20,113 nt of DNA from JBCDBY01 sp039182715 (GTDB taxonomy: Bacteria; Planctomycetota; PLA2): positions 1 to 20,113 of the forward strand of contig JBCDBY010000042.1 in NCBI GenBank assembly GCA_039182715.1, in the 5' to 3' direction. A program made the position numbers and the translations under genes. The notes under the pieces are model-generated. The model had not been told where the DNA came from. It made no database searches and worked only from the letters and a program-made list of their open reading frames with translations. Shown piece after piece: positions 6,195-13,145 of the stretch (its first letter is position 1; each line of letters opens with the position of its first letter).

Positions 6195-6863
6195 CTACTT
6201 CTGCTTCAGGCCGCCGACGGCGTAGTACTTCCCGCCGTTCTCTTCCGCGAGCTGCGTGAGGAAGCCCCGGTTGTGCTGCTTTCCGATTCCGATCGTGTGG
6301 ATCGCCACCTTGCGGAGCGCGTTCCACTGGCGGACGGCGGCGAGCGTGCGCTCGGGGTCCTCGTTCTTGCCGTCGGAGTTGGTCGGCGAGCCGTCGGAGA
6401 CGAGGTAGATCGCGTCGGCGAACTGCTTGCGGCTCTTCGCTTCGGGGTGCACGCCGGCCAGTCGCAGCGCGTGGTCGAGCGCGGCGTAGATGTTCGTCGA
6501 TCCACCGGGCCCCACGTAGGCGAGTTCCTCCTCCACCTTCGCGCGGTTCTCCTTGGTGGCGGGCAGCATCGTGCCGGTCAGCGACTGCACGTGCGAGGAA
6601 TAGAGCACGACGGCAAACGTCGTCTTGGGGCGCAGCTTGCGCATCGCGCGCAGCGTCTCGCGCAGCGCGGCGTCGAAGCGTGAATCCTCGTCGTCGCGCG
6701 CCGGCACCGCCTCGCCGTCGATCCAGCGCGGACGCTTCATCGAGACCTCCATCGAACCGGAGACGTCGACGACATAGATGATGCGTCCGACCTGCGGGAT
6801 GCCGTAGTAGGTGCCGTTGTCGCTTTCGGCGGCGAACGCGCGCGCGCCCTTGCCGAGCGGCAG
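6195..6863 (-). CDS. vWA-domain half of an amber-split HEAT-vWA gene
   Basis: After the TAG at 6873-6875 the reading frame continues without a shift for 225 codons. It has a complete vWA domain: strand RIIYVVDVSGSM (MIDAS DxSxS, D at codon 307 counted from 7685), GGSTNIYAALDHAL (MIDAS Thr), and IYLVSDGSPT (MIDAS Asp). The end, NGGKYYAVGGLKQK, parallels NGGQYVERK of the upstream paralogue. Between the TAG and the MIDAS there is no ATG, GTG or TTG; the only near-start is CTG 6861-6863, 5 nt after a perfect AGGAGG. ATG 6752 would start inside the MIDAS and give a defective domain. The coordinates assume CTG reinitiation. Readthrough of the TAG, or a recent nonsense mutation making the locus a pseudogene, are alternatives. 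vWA domains bind metal and partner proteins; without the upstream signal peptide this half would stay in the cytoplasm. Confidence 0.6.
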   Translation of the reverse strand: MPLGKGARAFAAESDNGTYYGIPQVGRIIYVVDVSGSMEVSMKRPRWIDGEAVPARDDEDSRFDAALRETLRAMRKLRPKTTFAVVLYSSHVQSLTGTMLPATKENRAKVEEELAYVGPGGSTNIYAALDHALRLAGVHPEAKSRKQFADAIYLVSDGSPTNSDGKNEDPERTLAAVRQWNALRKVAIHTIGIGKQHNRGFLTQLAEENGGKYYAVGGLKQK

Positions 6864-6868
6864 CTTGC

Positions 6869-6874
6869 CCTCCT
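6869..6874 (-). promoter_or_regulatory. Perfect Shine-Dalgarno (AGGAGG) at the amber codon
   Basis: On the minus strand the sequence reads CC-TAG-GAGGGC, so AGGAGG overlaps the stop codon and is followed after 5 nt by the in-frame codon CTG. Strong Shine-Dalgarno sequences are otherwise rare in this window, which makes stop-restart coupling worth considering. It could also be a by-product of a nonsense change in a GAG/AAG-rich linker. Confidence 0.45.
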
Positions 6875-7685
6875 AGGCCGCCTTGCGGTTGGCGTTCCAC
6901 CAGCTGCGCCACGCGTCCGGATAGGGACCGTGCTTCTGACCGGTGTAGCGCGTGAGCGCGGCGGCCAGCTCGCGCCGCTCGCGCGTGTCCTTCTTCGTGC
7001 GCTCCATCGCCGCGACCACCGGCTCCACGCCCTGCGGCGAGGCGGTCGCGGCGAGCGCGAACGCCGCGGCCACGCGCACCGACCAGTCGCGGTGCTTCAG
7101 GTAGTCGGTGAGCGCCGGCACCGCCTGCGCGGAGGCGCCGTGCCGACCGAGCGCCTGCAGCAACGGGACGACCATCTCCGGCTTCTTCGACGCGCCGAGC
7201 GCGGCGAGCAGTGCGTCGGGGCCAACCCGTTTCGAGCGGGCGATCGCCATCGCGGCCGCCTGCCGCAGCGCGGGGTCACGCATCTTGCGCAGCGCCTCGG
7301 CGGCGAGCCAGCCGAGCGCCTCGGCGTCCTTGATGCGCGCGAGACCGTCGAGCACGGCGGCGCGCTCCAGCTCCAGTGTCGCGAGCTTGCCGTCGACCTC
7401 GGGAATCTTCGCGTCGATCTTCTTCAGCCGAGCGCGCAGCGGTGCTTCCTTCCGCGGATCACGCTGGTTGCGCAACTTGATCCGCGTCTCGTCGCGCTTC
7501 CTCTGCAGCTCCGACCACTCGGCGCGCAGGGCGGCGATGGCCCGGCCGTGGCCGTCCCAGATGCGCACGAGCTCCTGGGCCGCCTGCAGCGTGCCCTCGT
7601 CGCCCAGCTTGCGGATGTCCGCGGGCCCCGCGAACGCGGAGACAGCCGGAAAGCAAACCAGCAGGCAGACGAGGAACGATCGCAT
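6873..7685 (-). CDS. Exported HEAT-repeat half of an amber-split HEAT-vWA gene
   Basis: 270 aa to the TAG. Signal peptide MRSFLVCLLVCFPAVSAFAG; a charged coiled-coil-like segment (about 50-115, LQRKRDETRIKLRNQRD...LKKIDAKI); then HEAT repeats from about 120 to 250 (EALGWLAAEALRKMRDPALRQAAAMAIARS, YLKHRDWSVRVAAAFALAAT). It ends DAWRSWWNANRKAA, matching EEWLGWWKGAGRR of the paralogue just before that protein's linker and vWA domain. The ATG directly follows the paralogue's TAG with no gap (TAGATG), so the two are in one operon and probably translationally coupled. The halves together would be 496 codons against 525 for the paralogue. If translated only to the TAG it is a secreted HEAT protein without its vWA partner domain. 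Confidence 0.8.
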   Translation of the reverse strand: MRSFLVCLLVCFPAVSAFAGPADIRKLGDEGTLQAAQELVRIWDGHGRAIAALRAEWSELQRKRDETRIKLRNQRDPRKEAPLRARLKKIDAKIPEVDGKLATLELERAAVLDGLARIKDAEALGWLAAEALRKMRDPALRQAAAMAIARSKRVGPDALLAALGASKKPEMVVPLLQALGRHGASAQAVPALTDYLKHRDWSVRVAAAFALAATASPQGVEPVVAAMERTKKDTRERRELAAALTRYTGQKHGPYPDAWRSWWNANRKAA

Positions 7686-9263
7686 CTACTTGCGCTCGAC
7701 GTACTGCCCGCCGTTCTGTGCGGCGAGCTGCTTGAGGAAGTAGGTGCCGACCTCGTCGGTGTGCACCGCGATGGTGTGAATGACGGCGCCGAGGTCCTTG
7801 TTCCACTCCTTGACCTGCGCCAGGATCGGATCGGGCTCCATCGGCTGCGCCCCACTCATCTTCGAGTCGGTCGGGCCGCCGTCGCTGAGCACGAAGATGG
7901 TGTCGACCGGCGGGCCCTCCTTGGCGCTCTTGCCCTTGACCGCTTCCACGCCGCCGAGCGCGAACGCCTGACGCAGCGCGCCGAGCGTGAACGTGGCGCC
8001 GCGCGGCTCAATCTTGTCGAGGAACTCCAGCGCCTTCTTCTTGTTCGCCGGCGACGCATCGATCATCTCCGACTGCCACGGCTGGACGCTGTGGTTGAAG
8101 AGGATGAAGGTGAACTTCGCGCGGCGATTGAGGTTGCGAATGGCGCGCTTGAGCTCGTTGCGCGCGACCTCCCAGCGCGTCTTGCCACCTTCCGGCGTGT
8201 CGGCGCCCTTCTTGCCGGTGACCGGCGCGGCGCGCTTGATCTGCTCGACCTCGCGTTTCATCGAGCCCGACATGTCGATCACGTAGACGACGCCCAGCGA
8301 GCGCGTGCGGATGCCGTAGAACTTGTGGCCCGGCTTCGGCTTCTTGTCCGGATCGACCGGCGCGTTCACATCGGTCGAGGCGCCCTTGGGCGGCACGCGG
8401 CGGCCCGCGCCCTTCCACCATCCGAGCCATTCCTCGGCGTAGTTGATCTTGCGGCCGCTGATCTCCTGCAGCGCCTTGTTGATGTCGTCCTCGAGGCGGC
8501 CCTTCTCCTTCTGCATGCGCAGAACGAGCATGTCGACCGTCTCGTCGCTCGGGTTCTTGCGCACCGTCTCGATGGCGGCCGACCGCACGCGCCAGTCGGG
8601 GTCGTTGAGGCACTGCTTGAGAACCGGCAGCGCCTCGAGGCGCTGGTAGGAGGCGAGCGCGCGGGCGGTCGCCTGGCGCACGCGCGGCTCGGAGTCCTTG
8701 GCCAGCTTCTTGAGGACCTTGAACAGCTTCTTCGAGAGGTTCTCGGACTGGACGTTGCGATGCCACTCGGCGCAGGCGAGCGCACTCACCTGGCGCACGC
8801 GCCACGTCTGCTGCTTCGGCATGAAGTTGATCGCCATCGACAGCGTCTTGGGCTCTTTCCACTGCCCCATCGCTGCCACCAGCTTCTCGAGCGAGACGTT
8901 GCCCAGCCGCCAGTTGTCCTCGTCCTTCTTCAGCTTGCGCAGGTAGGTGTTGCGCAGCGCGATCTGCTGGTCGGAGAGGCGCGGCCGGTTCATGAACGGC
9001 GCGACCTTCTCGCGGTTCTGCCGCATGCGCGCCTCGAGCGTGTCGAGGTAGACACCGTAGCGCCCGATCATCACCGAGATCGCCTTGACGGTCTCCTGGT
9101 GGTCCCAGGCCGCCATGCGGGCGAAGTAGTCGTCCCGCTCGCCGGGAAGCAGGGTTTCGAAGTTGGCCTCTTCCAGCGACTTGCGCGCGGCGACGTAGTC
9201 CTTACGGGCGTCGGCGAGCGCGGGCGTGAGGCACAAAAGGAGGGCGATCAGGGACCTTTGCAT
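7686..9263 (-). CDS. Exported HEAT-repeat and vWA-domain protein
   Basis: 525 aa, intact. Signal peptide MQRSLIALLLCLTPALADA. Residues about 25-150 are helical and charged. HEAT repeats occupy about 150-265 (VRQATARALASYQRLEALPVL, DPDWRVRSAAIETVRKNPSDE). A tryptophan-rich junction (EEWLGWWKGAGRR) and a Lys/Pro linker follow. The vWA domain has a complete MIDAS: D330-M-S-G-S in VVYVIDMSGSM, T424 in GATFTLGALRQ, D461 in FVLSDGGPTDS. vWA MIDAS sites bind a divalent metal and a partner's acidic side chain; HEAT repeats give an extended binding surface. Together they suggest an extracytoplasmic adhesion or assembly factor, which is inference. Translation continues into the paralogue at 7685. TACAAT lies 9 nt before the ATG. 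Confidence 0.88.
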   Translation of the reverse strand: MQRSLIALLLCLTPALADARKDYVAARKSLEEANFETLLPGERDDYFARMAAWDHQETVKAISVMIGRYGVYLDTLEARMRQNREKVAPFMNRPRLSDQQIALRNTYLRKLKKDEDNWRLGNVSLEKLVAAMGQWKEPKTLSMAINFMPKQQTWRVRQVSALACAEWHRNVQSENLSKKLFKVLKKLAKDSEPRVRQATARALASYQRLEALPVLKQCLNDPDWRVRSAAIETVRKNPSDETVDMLVLRMQKEKGRLEDDINKALQEISGRKINYAEEWLGWWKGAGRRVPPKGASTDVNAPVDPDKKPKPGHKFYGIRTRSLGVVYVIDMSGSMKREVEQIKRAAPVTGKKGADTPEGGKTRWEVARNELKRAIRNLNRRAKFTFILFNHSVQPWQSEMIDASPANKKKALEFLDKIEPRGATFTLGALRQAFALGGVEAVKGKSAKEGPPVDTIFVLSDGGPTDSKMSGAQPMEPDPILAQVKEWNKDLGAVIHTIAVHTDEVGTYFLKQLAAQNGGQYVERK

Positions 9264-9272
9264 CGATCCCTC

Positions 9273-9278
9273 ATTGTA
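9273..9278 (-). promoter_or_regulatory. Putative -10 box (TACAAT) for the HEAT-vWA genes
   Basis: TACAAT on the minus strand ends 9 nt before ATG 9263, in the 27-base gap after the thiolase gene. It differs from TATAAT at one base. It could transcribe the HEAT-vWA pair separately from the thiolase gene. Confidence 0.45.
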
Positions 9279-9290
9279 GCCCGGTCCCCT

Positions 9291-10460
9291 CTACGGTCGG
9301 ACGAACGAGGCGGCGAGGCCCTGGCCGCCGGAAATGCAGAGCGTGGCGAGGCCGCGGGCCGCCTCGTGACGCTGCATGGCATGCAGCAGGGTGACCACGA
9401 TGCGCGCACCGGTGCAGCCGATCGGGTGGCCGAGCGCGATGGCGCCCCCGTGGACGTTGAGCCGCGCGCGATCGAACTTCAACTCGCGCTCGCAGGCGAT
9501 GACCTGCGCCGCGAACGCCTCGTTGAGCTCGATGAGATCGAAGGCGCCGATGTCCACGCCCATGCGCTCCATCAGCTTCTGCGTGGCGGGCACGGGCGAG
9601 ATGCCCATCACCTTCGGGTCGACGCCGGCGGCGGCGTAGTCCTCGTAGATCGCGAGCGGCTCGAGGCCGAGCGCCTTCGCCCTCTCTTCCGACATGAGCA
9701 GCACGGCGGCGGCACCGTCGGTGATGCCGCTGGAGTTGCCGGCGTGCACCGTGCCGTCGTCCTTGAAGACGGGCGGCAGCTTGGCCATCTTCTCGATGGT
9801 GGTGTTCGCACGGACGTGTTCGTCGGTGTGGAACGACACCTCCTCCCGCTTGACCTTCACGGTCACCGGGACCTTCTCGGCGTCGAACGCGCCCGCCTCG
9901 ATCGCCTTGCCCGCCTTCTGCTGCGAGGCGAGCGCGAACTCGTCCTGCTCCCGGCGCGAGATGTCGTACTGCTCCGCGAGCGTCTCGGCGGTGCGACCCA
10001 TGACCTGATCGGCGAGACGGCAGTGGAAGCCGTCGTCGTACATGCCGTCGACGAGCGGCGCGTTGCCGAGGCGGTAGCCCTCGCGCATCTTCTTGAGATA
10101 GAAGGGCACCTGCGACATGTTCTCGACGCCGCCCGCGACGACGACCTCGGCGCGGCCGAGCGCGATCTCCTGCGCGCCGAGCACGATCGACTTGAGGCCC
10201 GAGCCACAGGCCATGTTGACGGTGTGCGCGAGCGTCTCCTGCCCCAGGTCGGCGCGGTACGAGATCTGGCGCGCCGGGTTCGGACCCTGCCCCGCCTGGC
10301 GCGCCGAACCGAAGATGAGCTCGTCGACGTGCACGTCGATGCCATCGAGCAGCGCGCGCACGACCGTCTCGCCCATGGCGGCATCATCGGTGCGGGCGAG
10401 CGAGCCGAGGTACTTTCCGATCGGGGTGCGAAGGGCGCGAACGACGGCGATGCGAGTCAT
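9291..10460 (-). CDS. Acetyl-CoA acetyltransferase / 3-ketoacyl-CoA thiolase
   Basis: 389 aa, the usual length for cytoplasmic thiolases. Nucleophile C85 in NMACGSGLKS; NEAFAAQ motif; H345 in GGAIALGHPIG; second catalytic C375 in CISGGQG. The start (TRIAVVRALRTPIGKY) and VAGGVENMSQVP are also typical. It joins two acetyl-CoA or cleaves 3-ketoacyl-CoA; sequence alone does not settle biosynthetic versus degradative use. An IcmF-type mutase at the right edge fits acyl-CoA metabolism in this genome, though the two are not linked in an operon. Leftward neighbours are the HEAT-vWA genes after 27 bases. The divergent repeat-protein gene starts 35 bases away. TATCCT lies 6 nt before the ATG. Confidence 0.95.
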   Translation of the reverse strand: MTRIAVVRALRTPIGKYLGSLARTDDAAMGETVVRALLDGIDVHVDELIFGSARQAGQGPNPARQISYRADLGQETLAHTVNMACGSGLKSIVLGAQEIALGRAEVVVAGGVENMSQVPFYLKKMREGYRLGNAPLVDGMYDDGFHCRLADQVMGRTAETLAEQYDISRREQDEFALASQQKAGKAIEAGAFDAEKVPVTVKVKREEVSFHTDEHVRANTTIEKMAKLPPVFKDDGTVHAGNSSGITDGAAAVLLMSEERAKALGLEPLAIYEDYAAAGVDPKVMGISPVPATQKLMERMGVDIGAFDLIELNEAFAAQVIACERELKFDRARLNVHGGAIALGHPIGCTGARIVVTLLHAMQRHEAARGLATLCISGGQGLAASFVRP

Positions 10461-10466
10461 TCGTGC

Positions 10467-10472
10467 AGGATA
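10467..10472 (-). promoter_or_regulatory. Putative -10 box (TATCCT) for the thiolase gene
   Basis: On the minus strand TATCCT ends exactly 6 nt before ATG 10460. It lies 11 bases from the opposing TATGAT for the divergent gene, so the two promoters must overlap. Confidence 0.45.
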
Positions 10473-10483
10473 CGACGGGCACC

Positions 10484-10489
10484 TATGAT
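10484..10489 (+). promoter_or_regulatory. Putative -10 box (TATGAT) for 10496-12373
   Basis: TATGAT differs from TATAAT at one base and ends 6 nt before GTG 10496. It supports that GTG over the in-frame ATG at 10463, which would place the signal peptide 11 residues in and overlap the thiolase promoter. Confidence 0.5.
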
Positions 10490-10495
10490 GTTGGC

Positions 10496-12373
10496 GTGCG
10501 CATCCTCGCCGGCCTCCTGCTTCTGTTCGCGACGCCGTCGACGTGGGAGCAACAGATCGAGTCCTGGGTGCCGGACGCGGGCGAGCGGAGCATCAAGCTC
10601 GAGCTCTGGTACGAGCATCCGAAGCGCGGGGCGCTCTTCCGCAAGGACGATCCGCTGTTGCTCCCGGCCATTCGGCGCGCTCTCGAGAACCCGCTTGGCA
10701 CACCGGCGTTCGCCGAGCGATGGGCGCGGGAGATCCAGTCGGCGCCGTTCGAACACCTGACGACGCATCGCGGCGGCCCGGACCTGGTCGAGTACCCGAA
10801 GAGCCTCGCGCTCGAAGGGTTGCCGGCGCTGGAGGAGAAGCCGCGCGAAACGGTGTTGCGCCTCGCGATGGCGGCGGCGACCGCGGCGGGAGAGGTCGAG
10901 CGCGCCTATGCGAAGCTCACCGCCGAGGAGCGCGCGTTCTTGCGAGCCCACCTGCCGCAGTGGCTTTCGCGCACGACGAAGGAGGAGGAGGCGGACGCCA
11001 AGGCGGCCAAGGAGGACGTCACCGAGCGTGAGGTCCTGCAGAAGTGCGCGCAGCTCATGCAGAACGTCGACCACGCCGCGATTCGCTTCTCCACGCGCGC
11101 CCTGCACCGCGAAATCGAACGCGCCATCCCGATCCTGCGTTCGCAGAAGAACAGGATCGCGAACCGCACCGTGATCGAAACGAAGTTCGGGCCGGTCATC
11201 CTGCGGGGCCAGGCGAACCAGGGCGGCCTCGACGACGCGCTGCTGATCATCGACTTCGGCGGCGACGACGAACACAAGGCGCCGAAGGAGCCGGTCTGGC
11301 GGCCGGTGCGCGTGCACCTCGACCTCGAAGGCGACGACATCTACATCACGCAGGCGAACCACATGTTCGCGGGGGCGCTGTGCGGCATCTCCATCCTGGT
11401 CGACGTCGAAGGGGACGACGAGTACCGGGGCCGCGACTGGTCGCTCGGATGCGCGCTCGGCGGTCAGGCCGTGCTGCAGGACAAGGCGGGCGACGATCGC
11501 TATTTCGGCGGTCTCGGGACCCAGGGCGCCGGCATCTTCGGCGAAGGCGTGATCATCGACGAGGGCGGCGACGACGAGTACCAGGCGGGGCTGTTCGCGC
11601 AGGGCTTCGGCAGCACCTTCGGGCTCGGTGCGATCTACGACGCGGCGGGCGATGACCTCTACATCGCGGGACGCGACGAGGAGGACATCTGGCGCCGCGT
11701 GAACACCTGGGTGACCTTCGCCCAGGGCAGCGCCTTCTCGCATCGGTTCGGCCACATCCTCGAAGAAGAGGGCCAGCCGCGGCGCTGGGAGATGACCGGC
11801 CAGCTCGCGGGCGGCATCGGCCTGCTGGTCGACGCGGCCGGCAACGACCGCTACAGCGCCGACGTCTTCGGCCAGGGTTCGGCCTACTGGTTCTCGCTCG
11901 GTCTGCTGGTCGACCTGGAGGGCGACGACCGCTACCGCGCGACCTGGTACGGCCAGGGCGTCGGCACGCACGGCGCCGTCGGCTGCGTCGTGGACGTCGC
12001 CGGCCACGATCGCTACCACGGCCGCAACACGAGTCAGGGCTGTGGCCACGACTTCAGCGCGGGCCTGCTCGTCGATCGCGCCGGCAACGACCGCTATCGC
12101 TCCATGACGCTGAGCCAGGGAGCGGGCAATGCGCTCAGCAGCATCGGCATGCTGGTCGACGAGGCGGGCGACGACTGGTACCGCGTGGAGAATCGCGGCT
12201 GGGGTTACGCCAAGCCCGAGGAAGCGCGACCCGAGCACTCGCCGTACGGCTTCTTCCTCGACCTCGGCGGCGCCAACACCTACGCCGGCCAGCACGCCGC
12301 GCGGCGCAAAGCCGGGCTCTGGCAATTCAACGATCGCAGCTTCGGATACGACCGGAAAGAGAAGGACCAGTGA
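10496..12373 (+). CDS. Exported protein with twelve Asp/Gly-rich solenoid-like repeats
   Basis: 625 aa from GTG 10496. Signal peptide VRILAGLLLLFATPS. The first 240 residues are mainly helical with an acidic/lysine segment (KEEEADAKAAKED). From about 11240 to 12290 the chain consists of twelve copies of a unit with consensus G-x-L-x-D-x-x-G-D-D-x-Y followed by a Gln-Gly-x-Gly step. Examples are LLVDLEGDDRY, VIIDEGGDDEY and LLVDRAGNDRY. Well-formed neighbours are 27 residues apart. One unit carries an insertion (about 11680-11810). The pattern suggests a beta-solenoid whose aspartates bind calcium, reminiscent of but longer than RTX nonapeptides. No enzyme motif was recognised. It overlaps the next gene by four bases (GTGA), so the pair is co-translated. 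Confidence 0.8.
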   Translation: MRILAGLLLLFATPSTWEQQIESWVPDAGERSIKLELWYEHPKRGALFRKDDPLLLPAIRRALENPLGTPAFAERWAREIQSAPFEHLTTHRGGPDLVEYPKSLALEGLPALEEKPRETVLRLAMAAATAAGEVERAYAKLTAEERAFLRAHLPQWLSRTTKEEEADAKAAKEDVTEREVLQKCAQLMQNVDHAAIRFSTRALHREIERAIPILRSQKNRIANRTVIETKFGPVILRGQANQGGLDDALLIIDFGGDDEHKAPKEPVWRPVRVHLDLEGDDIYITQANHMFAGALCGISILVDVEGDDEYRGRDWSLGCALGGQAVLQDKAGDDRYFGGLGTQGAGIFGEGVIIDEGGDDEYQAGLFAQGFGSTFGLGAIYDAAGDDLYIAGRDEEDIWRRVNTWVTFAQGSAFSHRFGHILEEEGQPRRWEMTGQLAGGIGLLVDAAGNDRYSADVFGQGSAYWFSLGLLVDLEGDDRYRATWYGQGVGTHGAVGCVVDVAGHDRYHGRNTSQGCGHDFSAGLLVDRAGNDRYRSMTLSQGAGNALSSIGMLVDEAGDDWYRVENRGWGYAKPEEARPEHSPYGFFLDLGGANTYAGQHAARRKAGLWQFNDRSFGYDRKEKDQ

Positions 12374-12978
12374 AAGGTCTCGCCATCTTCGGACTCGTCT
12401 CGCTCCTCATCGTGTCGAGTCTGAGCGTCTACTCGTGCGCCATCCTGGAGGACTACGACCGGGCCGAGAAGGACCAGCAGGACAAGTTCCTCGCGGCCAA
12501 GGCGGCGCTGGAGGCGACCGGCGCGCCGAAGGAGTCGGCCGAGGGCAAGCCGCTGCGCCCCGACCGCTTCGCGCTCTGGATGCAGGCGCGCGATCCGGTC
12601 GCGACGATCTGGCAGGACGGCATTCGCGACCAGAAGGTCATCACGATCCTGATGGTGCGCCGCCTGCGCAACGAGACGATGCAGACGCTCGCCGATCAGC
12701 TCGCCGCGACCGGCCTCAGCTTCGTCGAATACAACCAGATCAGCCGACGGTTTCGCGCGCTGCTGGCAATGAAGCAGCACGCCGACCTGCGCAACGCGTG
12801 GAAGGACACCGTGCGCACCCAGAACGAACCCGAGGGCATCGAGCTCCCGAAGCCCGCCGCGAACGCCACCGAGGCGGAACACGCGCTGCTGAAGACCCAC
12901 GACAAGGCCCTCCGCGCCCAGTTCCACGCCGACCTCCTCACCCGCCAACTCGAAATCATCGAGTCCGACCTCCCCTAA
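12370..12978 (+). CDS. Small membrane-anchored helical protein
   Basis: 202 aa starting at GTG 12370, overlapping the previous stop codon (GTGA). It is one of few genes here with a Shine-Dalgarno-like sequence (GAAGGA about 6 nt upstream). A hydrophobic N-terminal segment (LAIFGLVSLLIVSSLSVYSC) ends in a cysteine at 23; the preceding VYS is a poor lipobox, so it may be a lipoprotein or a simple membrane anchor. The rest is charged and helix-rich with no motif I recognise. Co-translation with the repeat protein suggests a partner or anchor for it. Confidence 0.7.
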   Translation: MKGLAIFGLVSLLIVSSLSVYSCAILEDYDRAEKDQQDKFLAAKAALEATGAPKESAEGKPLRPDRFALWMQARDPVATIWQDGIRDQKVITILMVRRLRNETMQTLADQLAATGLSFVEYNQISRRFRALLAMKQHADLRNAWKDTVRTQNEPEGIELPKPAANATEAEHALLKTHDKALRAQFHADLLTRQLEIIESDLP

Positions 12979-13145
12979 GGTGGTCCCTGATGAACCACTC
13001 TTGGCAGAGCTGGTCGTAACCGCTTGCCCTGCATGGGCTTACGGCGGCAGAGTGCGGCACCGGTGCCGCAGATCCGGTGCCGTCGTCGTCGACGAGGAGC
13101 CGGCGCGCGGACCGCTGCGGGAAGGAGTGCACCGCCCCGCCGCGT
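12979..13145. other. Convergent gap with palindromes; no gene recognised
   Basis: This 167-base gap separates two convergent genes. It holds GTGGT/ACCAC near 12982-12998 and a stem GTAA...GCCC / GGGCTTAC (13016-13042) with a six-base bulge CCGCTT. It also has a perfect 18-bp palindrome centred on CCGG (13053-13070), followed by a direct repeat of CCGGTGCCG. No T-run marks an intrinsic terminator and no convincing coding frame was found. Confidence 0.6.

Noticed and set aside
6750..6752. ATG 6752 as the start of a separate vWA gene
   Set aside because: It falls inside the MIDAS motif (after the Asp and both Ser residues), so the product would lack metal binding; upstream sequence in frame is clearly homologous to the paralogue.
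10463..10495. ATG 10463 as start of the repeat protein
   Set aside because: It adds 11 residues ahead of the signal peptide and overlaps the thiolase promoter region; GTG 10496 fits both signal peptide and TATGAT spacing.
6930..10760. Very long plus-strand open frame (1276 codons) opposite the HEAT-vWA and thiolase genes
   Set aside because: It is Arg/Leu/His-rich shadow coding caused by high GC third positions; the minus-strand genes carry clear domains and motifs.
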